A stretch of 64,000 bases of DNA from Fumia sp045615345. Its GTDB lineage: Bacteria; Bacillota; Clostridia; Oscillospirales; Ruminococcaceae. The notes below the pieces were generated by a model that was not told the origin of the DNA, did not search any database, and worked only from the letters and a program-made list of their open reading frames with translations. A program made the translations under genes and the position numbers. This document shows, piece after piece, positions 35,087-43,912 of this stretch (positions are counted from its first letter, which is position 1; every line of letters starts with the position of its first letter). The stretch covers positions 33,350 to 97,349 of the forward strand of contig JAZLER010000033.1 in NCBI GenBank assembly GCA_045615345.1. The letters are read 5' to 3'.

Positions 35087-35112
35087 AATATAAACTCCTT
35101 TGTCGGTTACGC

Positions 35113-36147
35113 CTAAAAAATGGGGGCTACAAGCTCAAGTCCTGAATTTTCCTTAAACCCGAGTACAAGGTTCATATTCTGAATAGCCTGACCTGCCGCA
35201 CCTTTTACCATATTGTCAATAGCAGAAACTATAATTGCACGGTTTGTGCGCTTATCGTAATGAACAGAAATCTGACAATTATTTGTGCAACGGACATTTC
35301 TGAGGTTTGCAGCATCACCCAAAGGCAGAACCTGAACAAATTCCTCGTTGTTGTAAAAATCAGCATAGTACTGATAAAGTGTTTCAATATTTACGGGTTC
35401 TTTTAAATCCACATAAGAAGTACAGATAATTCCACGGTTTACGGGAAGTAAGTGAGGTACAAAAGTAACCCTTACATCTTCACCTGAAAGTGCAGATAAA
35501 TTCTGTTCAATCTCGGGAGTATGGCGGTGGGAAGCCACCTTGTAAGGCGAAAACGCCTCATTGCATTCAGGGTAATGAGTAGTAAGGGAAAGTCCCCTTC
35601 CTGCACCGGTCACACCTGATTTTGCATCGATTATAATGTGTTTCAAATCAGCAATTCCCGACTTGATAAGAGGTGCAAGACCTAAGCTTGCACAGGTTAC
35701 ATAACAACCGGGGTTTGCAATAATTTTTGCACCCTTGGCTTTTTTTCTGTCAAGCTCGGGGATACAATAAACTGCCATATCGTGCAAATCCTTTTCGTTA
35801 TAGGAAAGCTTATACCATTCTTTATACGCTTCCTCATCGTAAAGACGGAAGTCAGCACCCAAGTCGATAAAACATCTTCCCTTTTCAATGCATTTTTTTG
35901 CAATAGGCTCGGAAAGTCCGTGAGGGAGTGCCGCAAAAACCACATCACTCTTTTCGATTACAGCATCCTCGTTTTCCAGAACCATATCGGAAATCCCATA
36001 AAAGTTCGGGTACAGTTCAGCCATTGACTTGCCCTCATATGAAACAGAGCTGACAGCCGAAACAGTTACCTCAGGGTGCGACATCAGAAGTCTTACAAGC
36101 TCGGCACCCGCATAACCCGTAGCACCAATAATTCCTGCTTTTATCAT
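35113..36147 (-). CDS. argC: N-acetyl-gamma-glutamyl-phosphate reductase
   Basis: This 344-residue NADP-dependent reductase has the N-terminal GATGYAGAELVRLL, FAALPHGLS, IANPGCYVT with the catalytic Cys, and a SHRHTPEIEQ block with the catalytic His. It catalyses the third step of arginine synthesis. It overlaps argH by 4 bp and has AAGGAGT before its start. Confidence 0.95.
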   Translation of the reverse strand: MIKAGIIGATGYAGAELVRLLMSHPEVTVSAVSSVSYEGKSMAELYPNFYGISDMVLENEDAVIEKSDVVFAALPHGLSEPIAKKCIEKGRCFIDLGADFRLYDEEAYKEWYKLSYNEKDLHDMAVYCIPELDRKKAKGAKIIANPGCYVTCASLGLAPLIKSGIADLKHIIIDAKSGVTGAGRGLSLTTHYPECNEAFSPYKVASHRHTPEIEQNLSALSGEDVRVTFVPHLLPVNRGIICTSYVDLKEPVNIETLYQYYADFYNNEEFVQVLPLGDAANLRNVRCTNNCQISVHYDKRTNRAIIVSAIDNMVKGAAGQAIQNMNLVLGFKENSGLELVAPIF

Positions 36148-37517
36148 AATATAACTCCTTTGACAGCCTCAATCTGTGCCATTACTTTTTCCTTGGCAGG
36201 GCCGCCGATACAATTACGCATAAATGCGCAAGTTTTTAAGTTTATTGCATCGTAAACATCTTTTTCAAAAACGTCCGATAATTTTTTGTATTCTTCAAGC
36301 GGTAAGGTTTCCATACTGCAGTTTAAGTCAATGCATCTGTAAACCAGAGTACCCGTGATTTTATAAGCATCCCTGAAAGGAACGCCTTTTTTTGTAAGAT
36401 AGTCAGCGCAGTCTGTGGCGTTGATAAAGCCGCCTGCTGCAGCCTTATACATATTCTCAGGGAGCACTTTTGCAGTTTTAAGCATAGGCTCAAATGTCAC
36501 AAGACAAAGCTTTACGGTATCCACTGCATCAAAAATTGCTTCCTTATCTTCCTGCATATCCTTGTTATAAGCTAAGGGCAAGGATTTCATCATCGCAAGA
36601 AGTGTCATAAGGTCACCATAAACCCTACCCGTCTTTCCTCTTACAAGTTCAGCAACATCGGGGTTTTTCTTCTGCGGCATGATGCTTGAGCCTGTTGCAA
36701 AGGCATCGTCAAGCTCGATAAATTTGAATTCCCATGAACACCAGAGGATAATCTCCTCGGAAAATCTTGAAAGATGCATCATAAGTGTTGCAATTGCAGA
36801 GCAAAGCTCGATACAGAAATCTCTGTCGGAAACTCCGTCAAGACTGTTGAGCATCGGTCCGTCAAAACCTAAAAGAGAAGCTGTCATATTTCTGTCGATA
36901 GGATATGTAGTACCTGCTAATGCACCGCTACCCAGAGGGCTGTAATTCATTCTTTTCTGAGTATCACAAAGACGCCCCAAATCCCTTACGAACATATTCG
37001 CATATGCCATCAGATGATGTGCAAAGGTAATCGGCTGCGCTCTTTGCAGATGAGTATATCCGGGCATAATGGTTTCAAGATTATCACTTGCCATCTCACA
37101 AAGAGTACTGATAAGCTTTTTAATAAGAGCCTTGATTTCTTCAATCTCGTCACGGAGATAAAGCCTTATATCCAGAGCCACCTGGTCATTTCTTGAACGC
37201 GCAGTGTGAAGGCGCTTGCCTGCATCGCCGATGCGTTTTGTAAGCTCAGCTTCAACAAACATATGGATATCTTCAGCTTCCATATCAAACTGCAAAGCAC
37301 CTTTTTCGATATCCTCTAAAATTCCCAGAAGCCCTTCAATGATTTTGTCGGCATCTTCTTTGGGGATTATTCCCTGTTTACCTAACATGGTAGCATGGGC
37401 AACCGAGCCTTGAATATCGTGTTTAAACATTCTTCCGTCAAAAGCGATAGAAGAATTGAAATCATTTACCTTACTGTCCGCTTCCTTCTGAAAACGGCCT
37501 GCCCACATTTTGCCCAT
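36144..37517 (-). CDS. argH: Argininosuccinate lyase
   Basis: This 457-residue fumarase-superfamily enzyme has GKMWAGRF at the N-terminus, TARSRNDQVA, GYTHLQRAQPITF (catalytic His), and the signature GSSIMPQKKNPD with the catalytic Ser. It releases arginine and fumarate. ATG 37517 was chosen since AAAGGAAA precedes it; the frame extends to 37568 without a ribosome site. It follows argG by 54 bp. Confidence 0.95.
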   Translation of the reverse strand: MGKMWAGRFQKEADSKVNDFNSSIAFDGRMFKHDIQGSVAHATMLGKQGIIPKEDADKIIEGLLGILEDIEKGALQFDMEAEDIHMFVEAELTKRIGDAGKRLHTARSRNDQVALDIRLYLRDEIEEIKALIKKLISTLCEMASDNLETIMPGYTHLQRAQPITFAHHLMAYANMFVRDLGRLCDTQKRMNYSPLGSGALAGTTYPIDRNMTASLLGFDGPMLNSLDGVSDRDFCIELCSAIATLMMHLSRFSEEIILWCSWEFKFIELDDAFATGSSIMPQKKNPDVAELVRGKTGRVYGDLMTLLAMMKSLPLAYNKDMQEDKEAIFDAVDTVKLCLVTFEPMLKTAKVLPENMYKAAAGGFINATDCADYLTKKGVPFRDAYKITGTLVYRCIDLNCSMETLPLEEYKKLSDVFEKDVYDAINLKTCAFMRNCIGGPAKEKVMAQIEAVKGVIL

Positions 37518-37571
37518 AACACATTTCCTTTCAAATACATATGGGGTAGGGTTTCCCCTACCCCTCAAAAA

Positions 37572-38798
37572 TTATTTATTCTGGTTTCTCTTTTCATCGA
37601 GCATAGCTTTAACCTTGATAGGCAAACCAAAGAGGTTGATAAAGCCTGCTGAATCACGCTGATCGTATACTTCATCCTCATCGAATGTAGCGATTTCTTC
37701 GTCATAGAGAGAATAAGGAGAAGTAACACCTGCATTTATAATATTACCTTTGTAAAGTTTGAGTTTAACTTCACCTGTAACGGTTTCCTGAGTTTTGTCA
37801 ACAAAAGCAGAAAGTGCTTCACGCAAAGGTGTGTACCAGAGGCCATCGTAAACGAGGTCTGCAAATTTCAAAGCAACCTGCTGTTTGTAGTGCTGAGTAG
37901 CTTTGTCAAGACAAAGTGTTTCGAGCACATCGTGAGCGTGGTAAAGGATAGCTCCGCCGGGAGTTTCATAAACACCTCTTGATTTCATACCAACAAGACG
38001 GTTTTCAACCAAATCAGCAAGACCGATACCGTTTGCACCACCGATTTTGTTAAGAGTTTTGATAAGTGTAACGCCGTCCATTTTTTCGCCATCGAGTGCA
38101 ACGGGGATACCCTTTTCAAAACTTAATGTGATGTAAGTGGGTTTATCGGGAGCCATTTCGGGAGAAACGCCCATTTCAAGGAAACCTTCCTTGTTGTACT
38201 GAGGTTCGTTAGCAGGATCCTCAAGGTCAAGACCCTCATGGGACAAATGCCAGAGGTTTTTATCCTTTGAGTAGTTTGTTTCACGGGTAATCTTAAGAGG
38301 AACATTGTGAGCTTCTGCATAATCGATTTCCTCGTCACGGGACTTGATATCCCAGATTCTCCAGGGAGCGATAATCGGCATATTGGGAGCAAAAGCCTTG
38401 ATAGCAAGTTCAAAACGAACCTGGTCGTTACCTTTACCTGTACAGCCGTGGCAGATAGCATCTGCGCCTTCTTTTTTAGCAATTTCAACAATTCTCTTAG
38501 CAATGGGAGGGCGTGCAAAAGAAGTACCGAGGAGGTATTTGTTTTCGTAAATTGCACCTGCCTTGATTGTGGGGAATACATAATCATTTACGAATTCGTC
38601 CTGAATATCTTCGATATAGAGTTTGGAAGCACCTGTTTTGATTGCTTTTTCTTCAAGTCCGTCAAGTTCAGCATCCTGACCAACATTACCTGCAACACAG
38701 ATTACTTCACAACCGTAGTTTTCTTTGAGCCACGGAATGATGATGGAAGTGTCAAGACCTCCTGAGTATGCCAATACAACTTTTTTAAATTCTGCCAT
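37572..38798 (-). CDS. argG: Argininosuccinate synthase
   Basis: This 408-residue enzyme has the N-terminal PP-motif AYSGGLDTS (ATP pyrophosphate loop), CHGCTGKGNDQVRFE, and a KITRETNYSKDKNLWHLSHEG block. It joins citrulline and aspartate. It is the first gene of the arginine operon GHCJBDF, with its own consensus promoter about 50 bp upstream and AAAGGAAG before ATG 38798. The operon has everything from glutamate and ornithine to arginine except the carbamoyl phosphate synthase genes. Confidence 0.95.
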   Translation of the reverse strand: MAEFKKVVLAYSGGLDTSIIIPWLKENYGCEVICVAGNVGQDAELDGLEEKAIKTGASKLYIEDIQDEFVNDYVFPTIKAGAIYENKYLLGTSFARPPIAKRIVEIAKKEGADAICHGCTGKGNDQVRFELAIKAFAPNMPIIAPWRIWDIKSRDEEIDYAEAHNVPLKITRETNYSKDKNLWHLSHEGLDLEDPANEPQYNKEGFLEMGVSPEMAPDKPTYITLSFEKGIPVALDGEKMDGVTLIKTLNKIGGANGIGLADLVENRLVGMKSRGVYETPGGAILYHAHDVLETLCLDKATQHYKQQVALKFADLVYDGLWYTPLREALSAFVDKTQETVTGEVKLKLYKGNIINAGVTSPYSLYDEEIATFDEDEVYDQRDSAGFINLFGLPIKVKAMLDEKRNQNK

Positions 38799-38848
38799 TT
38801 TATTTTCTTCCTTTCAGTCAGGCGGAGCCTGTTTGTTTCGATGAATAA

Positions 38849-38877
38849 ATTATATAAAAAAAGCCCTTAAAATGCAA
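38849..38877 (-). promoter_or_regulatory. Promoter of the arginine operon
   Basis: On the minus strand, TTGCAT (38877-38872) and TATAAT (38854-38849) are 17 bp apart. A small hairpin (5-bp stem CAGGC/GCCTG at 38820-38832) lies in the leader. No T-box or clear ARG box was seen. Confidence 0.8.
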
Positions 38878-38897
38878 GTGTTTCAGGGGATTAAACG

Positions 38898-38946
38898 CAA
38901 AAAAACGGCAATATTTGTATACTTACACAAATAATTACCGTTTTTT
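38898..38946 (-). terminator. Terminator of glmM, upstream of argG
   Basis: A long imperfect stem of about 19 bp (AAAAAACGG with CCGTTTTTT, continuing into ATTTGT/ACAAAT) has a T-run on the minus strand. Confidence 0.7.
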
Positions 38947-39006
38947 ATCCGTTTGTTGGCTATTATTTTTGTATATTATTCATTATCATTGTATAATATA
39001 CAGTTT

Positions 39007-40356
39007 TTATTCACAGAGATTTCTTCTTATAACCTTGGCTATTTCTTCCGCTTTTTCTTTCATAACCTCCAGATCTTCCGATTCTATCATAATTCTTATG
39101 AGTGGTTCGGTTCCTGAAGGGCGTACAAGCACTCTTCCGTTATTCTCGAAATACTTTTCAGTTTTATGAATAATATCCATTATTTCAATATCATTGACAT
39201 ACTCATATTTTTTAACATTGTCTATTTTGACATTCACCGTCACCTGAGGAAGAACTCTCATAATTTTTGCAAGCTCAGAAAGCTTTTTACCGGTGTGTTT
39301 CATAACCGATAAAAGCTGTAACGCCGTAATCAGTCCGTCACCTGTGGTATTATGCTCCAAAAAGATAATATGACCCGACTGCTCACCACCTAAAGTATAG
39401 CCGTCTTTGAGCATTTTCTCCAGAACATAACGGTCGCCGACTTTAGTCTTTTTGACCTCAATGCCGTTTTCTTCCCCCATTTTAAAGAGCCCTAAGTTAC
39501 TCATAATGGTGGCTACAACGGTGTTATTTTTAAGTTTTCCTTTTTCTTTGAGGTAGTTTCCGCAGATAGAAACAATCTTATCTCCGTCAACCGTTTCACC
39601 GTTTTCATCAACCGCAATAAGTCTGTCAGCATCGCCGTCAAAAGCTATACCAATATCGGCGTTTGTTTCCTTTACAAGGCGCGTTACCTCTTCAATATGG
39701 GTTGAACCGCAGTCCCTGTTGATGTTTACTCCATCGGGGTCGTTGTGAATAACAGTACAGTCCACCCCGAGTTTCCTCAGCGCTGAAGGTCCTGTTAATG
39801 ATGCCGCCCCGTTACCGCAGTCAACTGCCGCCTTTATCCCATCAAGACGGGTATCAACGGTAGTAAGCGTATAGCTTACATAATCATCGACCGCTGTATC
39901 AATCCTTGAAACAGTGCCTATCCCTTCCCCACTCGGCAAGTCGAGAATATGGAGTGTTCCCCTTGCAATAGCCTCGATTTTGTCCTCAATCTCATCGGGA
40001 AGCTTGTAGCCGTTTGCATTGAAAAGCTTTATCCCGTTATACTCCATAGGGTTGTGGGAAGCTGAAATCATAGCCGATGCCGTTGCTTTGTACTCTCTTG
40101 TAAGATAAGCAAGTGCTGGAGTCGGTATAACACCGACCTGAATTACATCAGCACCAATTGCAGTAAAACCCGCAGTGAGCGCCGCTTCAATCATATCGCC
40201 TGAAATTCTGGTATCTCTTCCGATTAAAATGCGTGGGCGTATATTCCCTTCGGTTAAAACAGTGGCTGCAGCCCTCCCGATTTTAAAACAAAGTTCTGCT
40301 GTAAGCTCGGTACCTGCCACACCTCTGACACCATCGGTTCCAAAAAGTCTTGCCAT
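39007..40356 (-). CDS. glmM: Phosphoglucosamine mutase
   Basis: This 449-residue alpha-D-phosphohexomutase begins with RLFGTDGVRGVAG, typical of GlmM. It has the phosphoserine loop ISASHNPMEYNG, the metal loop FDGDADRLIAVDE, a GGEQSGH sugar loop and RPSGTEPLIRI phosphate loop. It converts glucosamine-6-P to glucosamine-1-P for peptidoglycan. ATG 40356 is preceded by AAAGGTGA; upstream in-frame codons to 40404 are not credible. Confidence 0.95.
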   Translation of the reverse strand: MARLFGTDGVRGVAGTELTAELCFKIGRAAATVLTEGNIRPRILIGRDTRISGDMIEAALTAGFTAIGADVIQVGVIPTPALAYLTREYKATASAMISASHNPMEYNGIKLFNANGYKLPDEIEDKIEAIARGTLHILDLPSGEGIGTVSRIDTAVDDYVSYTLTTVDTRLDGIKAAVDCGNGAASLTGPSALRKLGVDCTVIHNDPDGVNINRDCGSTHIEEVTRLVKETNADIGIAFDGDADRLIAVDENGETVDGDKIVSICGNYLKEKGKLKNNTVVATIMSNLGLFKMGEENGIEVKKTKVGDRYVLEKMLKDGYTLGGEQSGHIIFLEHNTTGDGLITALQLLSVMKHTGKKLSELAKIMRVLPQVTVNVKIDNVKKYEYVNDIEIMDIIHKTEKYFENNGRVLVRPSGTEPLIRIMIESEDLEVMKEKAEEIAKVIRRNLCE

Positions 40357-40509
40357 AAATTCACCTTTCTGCTGTAAATAAGCTTTTATTTTTATTTTTT
40401 CCAACCCTTATGATATTAACACAAAAAAACTCAAAAATCAAATAATAATTAAAGAAAAAATAAAAATATTTAATATTTTCCGCAATTTTAACATAATTTT
40501 CCACATAAA

Positions 40510-40547
40510 AAGCACATCTTATACGAAATGGACAAAGATGTGCTTTA
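40510..40547 (-). terminator. Terminator of tspO
   Basis: A 12-bp stem (AAAGCACATCTT with AAGATGTGCTTT) is followed on the minus strand by five Ts. The remaining 150 bp up to glmM is AT-rich; nothing else was recognised. Confidence 0.8.
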
Positions 40548-40551
40548 AATA

Positions 40552-41028
40552 TTAATTAAGCAGATAAATAAAAAGATTAAGGTACGCCGCAAAAGTCACC
40601 CACAAAAAATAAGGAATCAAAAGATATCCCGCAAGCCTTGAAATTTTCCTGAAATCAAAAAATGTAACAATAATCAGTACCCACAAAAGCAACAGCCAGA
40701 TAAAGCTCAGAAGATATCTTTCCATATTAAAGAAAATGATGCTCCAGAAAAAGTTCACGGCAAGCTGAAGCGCGTAAACAAACAAAGCCTTTTTCTTCTC
40801 GGTATCCTTTGGCGAAAGCGATACAAAATAGGAAGCAAGCCCCATAAGAAGAAAAAGTATCGTCCACACCACAGGAAAAACCCAGCCGGGTGGGGACAAT
40901 GGTGGTTTATTAAGATTTTCAAAGGTTTCCATACTTCCCATCGTCAGAAATCCCGAAACCCCACCCACAAGCAGTGGAATTGCAAGTGACAAAATCAATC
41001 GTTTCCATTTAATTTTCAAAGAAATCAC
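40552..41028 (-). CDS. tspO: TspO/MBR family membrane protein
   Basis: This 158-residue protein has five hydrophobic helices and the TspO signature KPPLSPPGWVFPVVWTILF (residues 41-59), with the tryptophan-rich segment NFFWSIIFF in helix 3. The family binds porphyrins or cholesterol-like ligands in the membrane; in bacteria the role is linked to tetrapyrrole and stress metabolism. It is a single gene with its own terminator. Confidence 0.9.
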   Translation of the reverse strand: MISLKIKWKRLILSLAIPLLVGGVSGFLTMGSMETFENLNKPPLSPPGWVFPVVWTILFLLMGLASYFVSLSPKDTEKKKALFVYALQLAVNFFWSIIFFNMERYLLSFIWLLLLWVLIIVTFFDFRKISRLAGYLLIPYFLWVTFAAYLNLFIYLLN

Positions 41029-41072
41029 CTCACAATATTTTATGAGTCAAAACTTTGATTTATTCAAAATAA

Positions 41073-41099
41073 AAAAGCCCCTGCAATGCAGAGGCTTCT
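41073..41099 (-). terminator. Terminator of pfkA
   Basis: A 10-11 bp stem with one mismatch (AAGCCcCTGCA with TGCAGaGGCTT) is followed by T-rich sequence on the minus strand. Confidence 0.7.
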
Positions 41100-41109
41100 A
41101 ATCAACTTA

Positions 41110-42069
41110 TTAGTAGCAAAGTTTTTCAGCGATTTCGAAAAGTTCCATATCAATGCTCTTTTTCATAGCGAGAGCTTCCTTGATATCGAGGTCGATAATC
41201 TTGGAATCTTTAAGAGCAACAACGCGGTTACCGATTCCCTTTTCGAGGAGCTTAACAGCATGATAACCCATCTGACTGGGAATTACGCGATCTTTAACAG
41301 TGGGGTTACCGCCACGCTGAATGTGACCGAGGATAGTTTCACGGGTTTCAATACCTGTTTCAGCCTCAATTTTCTGAGCAAGTTCTCTTGAATGGCCAAT
41401 ACCTTCAGCAACAACAACGATAAAGTGGTTTTTGCCGAGAGCTTTTGCTTTTTCGATTTTAGCAATAACACCTTCAAAGTCAGCTTCAACTTCGGGAACG
41501 AGGATAGCGGTAGCACCACAGGCAATACCGATGTTAAGTGCGATATGACCTGCATTTCTGCCCATAACTTCAACAACACTGCATCTGTCATGGGAAAGAA
41601 TTGTGTCGCTTAAGCAGTCAACCATTTTAAGAGCTGTGTTCATAGCTGTATCGTAACCGATTGTGTACTCAGAACAAGCGATATCGTTATCAATAGTAGC
41701 AGGGATGCCTACGCAAGGAATGCCGAGGGAAGTAAGGTCGCCGGCACCTCTGAAAGAGCCGTCACCGCCGATAACAACCAAGCCTTCGATACCCGCTTTA
41801 ATGCAAGTTTCTTTAGCTTTTTCAACGCCTGCCATTTCTCTGAATTCTTTACAACGGGCAGTATAAAGCATTGTACCTGCACGATGGATAATATCAGAAA
41901 CATTATTCATATTCATTTCAACAAGGTCGCCATTGATAAGGCCGTTATAACCTCTTACAACACCGATAACCTTCATTCCGCATTCAATACCTGTACGCAC
42001 AACGCTTCTTATAGCGGCGTTCATACCGGGAGCATCGCCGCCACTTGTTAAAATACCAATAGTTTTCAT
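41110..42069 (-). CDS. pfkA: ATP-dependent 6-phosphofructokinase
   Basis: This 319-residue enzyme has the standard bacterial PfkA motifs: LTSGGDAPGMNAAIR, GGDGSFRGA (ATP Gly-Gly-Asp), PATIDNDI with the catalytic Asp, VEVMGRNAGHIAL, and LGHIQRGGNPT. The Gly-Gly-Asp-Gly form, not Gly-Gly-Glu-Asn, indicates ATP rather than pyrophosphate. It is the committed glycolytic step. It has a single-gene promoter at 42103-42130. Confidence 0.95.
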   Translation of the reverse strand: MKTIGILTSGGDAPGMNAAIRSVVRTGIECGMKVIGVVRGYNGLINGDLVEMNMNNVSDIIHRAGTMLYTARCKEFREMAGVEKAKETCIKAGIEGLVVIGGDGSFRGAGDLTSLGIPCVGIPATIDNDIACSEYTIGYDTAMNTALKMVDCLSDTILSHDRCSVVEVMGRNAGHIALNIGIACGATAILVPEVEADFEGVIAKIEKAKALGKNHFIVVVAEGIGHSRELAQKIEAETGIETRETILGHIQRGGNPTVKDRVIPSQMGYHAVKLLEKGIGNRVVALKDSKIIDLDIKEALAMKKSIDMELFEIAEKLCY

Positions 42070-42102
42070 ATTTATAACTCCTTTAAAAAATCAACTACTC
42101 TT

Positions 42103-42130
42103 ATTTTAATACTTTTTTTGAAACTGTCAA
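42103..42130 (-). promoter_or_regulatory. Promoter of pfkA
   Basis: On the minus strand, TTGACA (42130-42125) and TAAAAT (42108-42103) are 16 bp apart. Confidence 0.8.
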
Positions 42131-42148
42131 GAGATTTTGACAAAAAAT

Positions 42149-43846
42149 CTACAATCCTAAAAGTTTTATAAAATCTTCGTTAAGGTTTTCTTCTCTTTTT
42201 CTTGCAGAAACTTCATCTTTTTCCTTGACAAAATAGTAAATCTTAATCTTAGGCTCAGTACCCGAAGGTCTTATAACAGCCATATTTTTATCCTCAAGCT
42301 TGAATGTTAAAACATTCGAAGCAGGAAGTGTTATAGGAGTAGTTTTACCGGTGACACAATCTTTCGATATGCGTTTATTGTAGTCATCAAAGCCTGAAAC
42401 CCTTGTTTCGCCCACTTTTTCGGGGGGATTTCCGGAAAGGGATTTCATAATGTTTGCCATATTTTCCATACCCTTTGCACCCTCAAAAGCAAAGCTTTTT
42501 TGTGTACAAAGATAGTATCCGTATTTTTCATAAAGAGAATTCAATACTTCAACTAAGTTTTTGCCCTCGGACGCATAAAATGCAGCCATTTCGCAGATAA
42601 GCATCGAAGCCACAACAGCATCCTTGTCACGGACATAGGTGCCTGCTAAGTATCCGTAGCTTTCTTCAAAGCCTAAGATATATCGGTCTTCTTCACCTTT
42701 TCTCTCAAGGTTTCCGATAAGGTCACCGATGTATTTGAAACCTGTAAGCACATCGAAAACTTCAACGCCATATTCGTTTGCAATGTCGTTGATAAGGCTT
42801 GTGGTTACAATTGTTTTAACAACAATCGGGTTTTCGGGCATAGTGCCTTTTTTAATTCTCTGAGAAGCAATGTAGTTAAGAAGCAGACAACCCACTTCGT
42901 TACCTGTAAGAAGTCTGTAATCACCATTGTAAGGTACTGCAATTCCCACGCGGTCACAGTCGGGGTCAGTTGCCAAAAGCAAATCGGAATTTGTCTTTTT
43001 GCACATTTCAAGTCCGAGTTTCAATGCTTCTTTGATTTCAGGGTTGGGATAAGGACAGGTTGTAAAGTTTCCGTCAGGGTTTTCCTGCTCAAGAACAATA
43101 TTTACTTCCTTGATACCAATTCTCTTCAAAATCTCACGGACAGGTTTGTTTCCCGTTCCGTTCAAAGGTGTATATGTGAGTTTAAAGTTACTCTTTGCCG
43201 CAATATCGGGGTTGATGGACTGAGAAAGCACATTCTTATAGTAGCTTTCGTAAACCTCGTCACCGATATAACAAATCATATTCTCTTCAACTGCCTTGTC
43301 AAAGTCGCAGACCTTAACATCGTCAAATTCGTTTACGGCCTTAATCTCAGCGAGTACTGCATCAGCCATCTCGTTTGCAAGCTGACAGCCGTCAGCACCA
43401 TACGCCTTGTAGCCGTTATACTTTGCAGGGTTGTGAGAAGCAGTAACCATAATGCCCATCTGACATTTAAGTTCTCTGACTGCAAAAGAAAGACAAGGTG
43501 TTGGCATAAGTTCAGGATAAATGTAAGCCTTGATACCATTAGCCGCTAAAACTCTTGCTGCCTCTTTTGCAAAAAGGTCGGATTTGATTCTGCTGTCATA
43601 ACTTATTGCAACAGAACCTTCCTTCATAAAATTCGCAATCCCCTGAGTCGCTTTTCTTACAGTGTAGATGTTCATTCGGTTGGTGCCTGCACCAATGACT
43701 CCTCTGAGTCCTCCTGTACCGAATTCAAGTTCAGTATAAAAGCGGTCATATATCTCATCTTCTTCTGTTTTAATACTTTTGAGTTCTTCCAAAAGGTCTT
43801 TGTCTTCCAAATCCTTTGAAATCCATTCATTATATTTTTTATTCAT
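42149..43846 (-). CDS. Phosphoglucomutase / phosphomannomutase family (PgcA type)
   Basis: This 565-residue long-form alpha-D-phosphohexomutase has GTGGLRGVIGAGTNRMN near the N-terminus, MVTASHNPAKYNGYK (phosphoserine), DPDCDRVGIAV (metal), GFEESYGYLAG (sugar loop), and RPSGTEPKIKIYY. It interconverts glucose-1-P/6-P or pentose phosphates. It lies between pfkA and the sodium-pump genes as an independent unit. Confidence 0.93.
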   Translation of the reverse strand: MNKKYNEWISKDLEDKDLLEELKSIKTEEDEIYDRFYTELEFGTGGLRGVIGAGTNRMNIYTVRKATQGIANFMKEGSVAISYDSRIKSDLFAKEAARVLAANGIKAYIYPELMPTPCLSFAVRELKCQMGIMVTASHNPAKYNGYKAYGADGCQLANEMADAVLAEIKAVNEFDDVKVCDFDKAVEENMICYIGDEVYESYYKNVLSQSINPDIAAKSNFKLTYTPLNGTGNKPVREILKRIGIKEVNIVLEQENPDGNFTTCPYPNPEIKEALKLGLEMCKKTNSDLLLATDPDCDRVGIAVPYNGDYRLLTGNEVGCLLLNYIASQRIKKGTMPENPIVVKTIVTTSLINDIANEYGVEVFDVLTGFKYIGDLIGNLERKGEEDRYILGFEESYGYLAGTYVRDKDAVVASMLICEMAAFYASEGKNLVEVLNSLYEKYGYYLCTQKSFAFEGAKGMENMANIMKSLSGNPPEKVGETRVSGFDDYNKRISKDCVTGKTTPITLPASNVLTFKLEDKNMAVIRPSGTEPKIKIYYFVKEKDEVSARKREENLNEDFIKLLGL

Positions 43847-43886
43847 ATGATCGCTTCCTTTCGTAGGGAAATATATTTAATTAATA

Positions 43887-43908
43887 TTGCCCCGAAAACT
43901 CGGGGCAA
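43887..43908 (-). terminator. Hairpin after oadB, weak terminator
   Basis: A perfect 9-bp GC-rich stem (43887-43895 with 43900-43908) with a 4-base loop; the T-run on the minus strand is poor. Confidence 0.55.
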
Positions 43909-43912
43909 ACAA

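Noticed and set aside
38799..39006. T-box or riboswitch in the arginine operon leader
   Set aside because: Only a promoter, a small hairpin and the glmM terminator were seen; no specifier loop or T-box motif.
40357..40551. Ribozyme or riboswitch near glmM
   Set aside because: The gap is AT-rich and holds only the tspO terminator; no glmS-like core was found.
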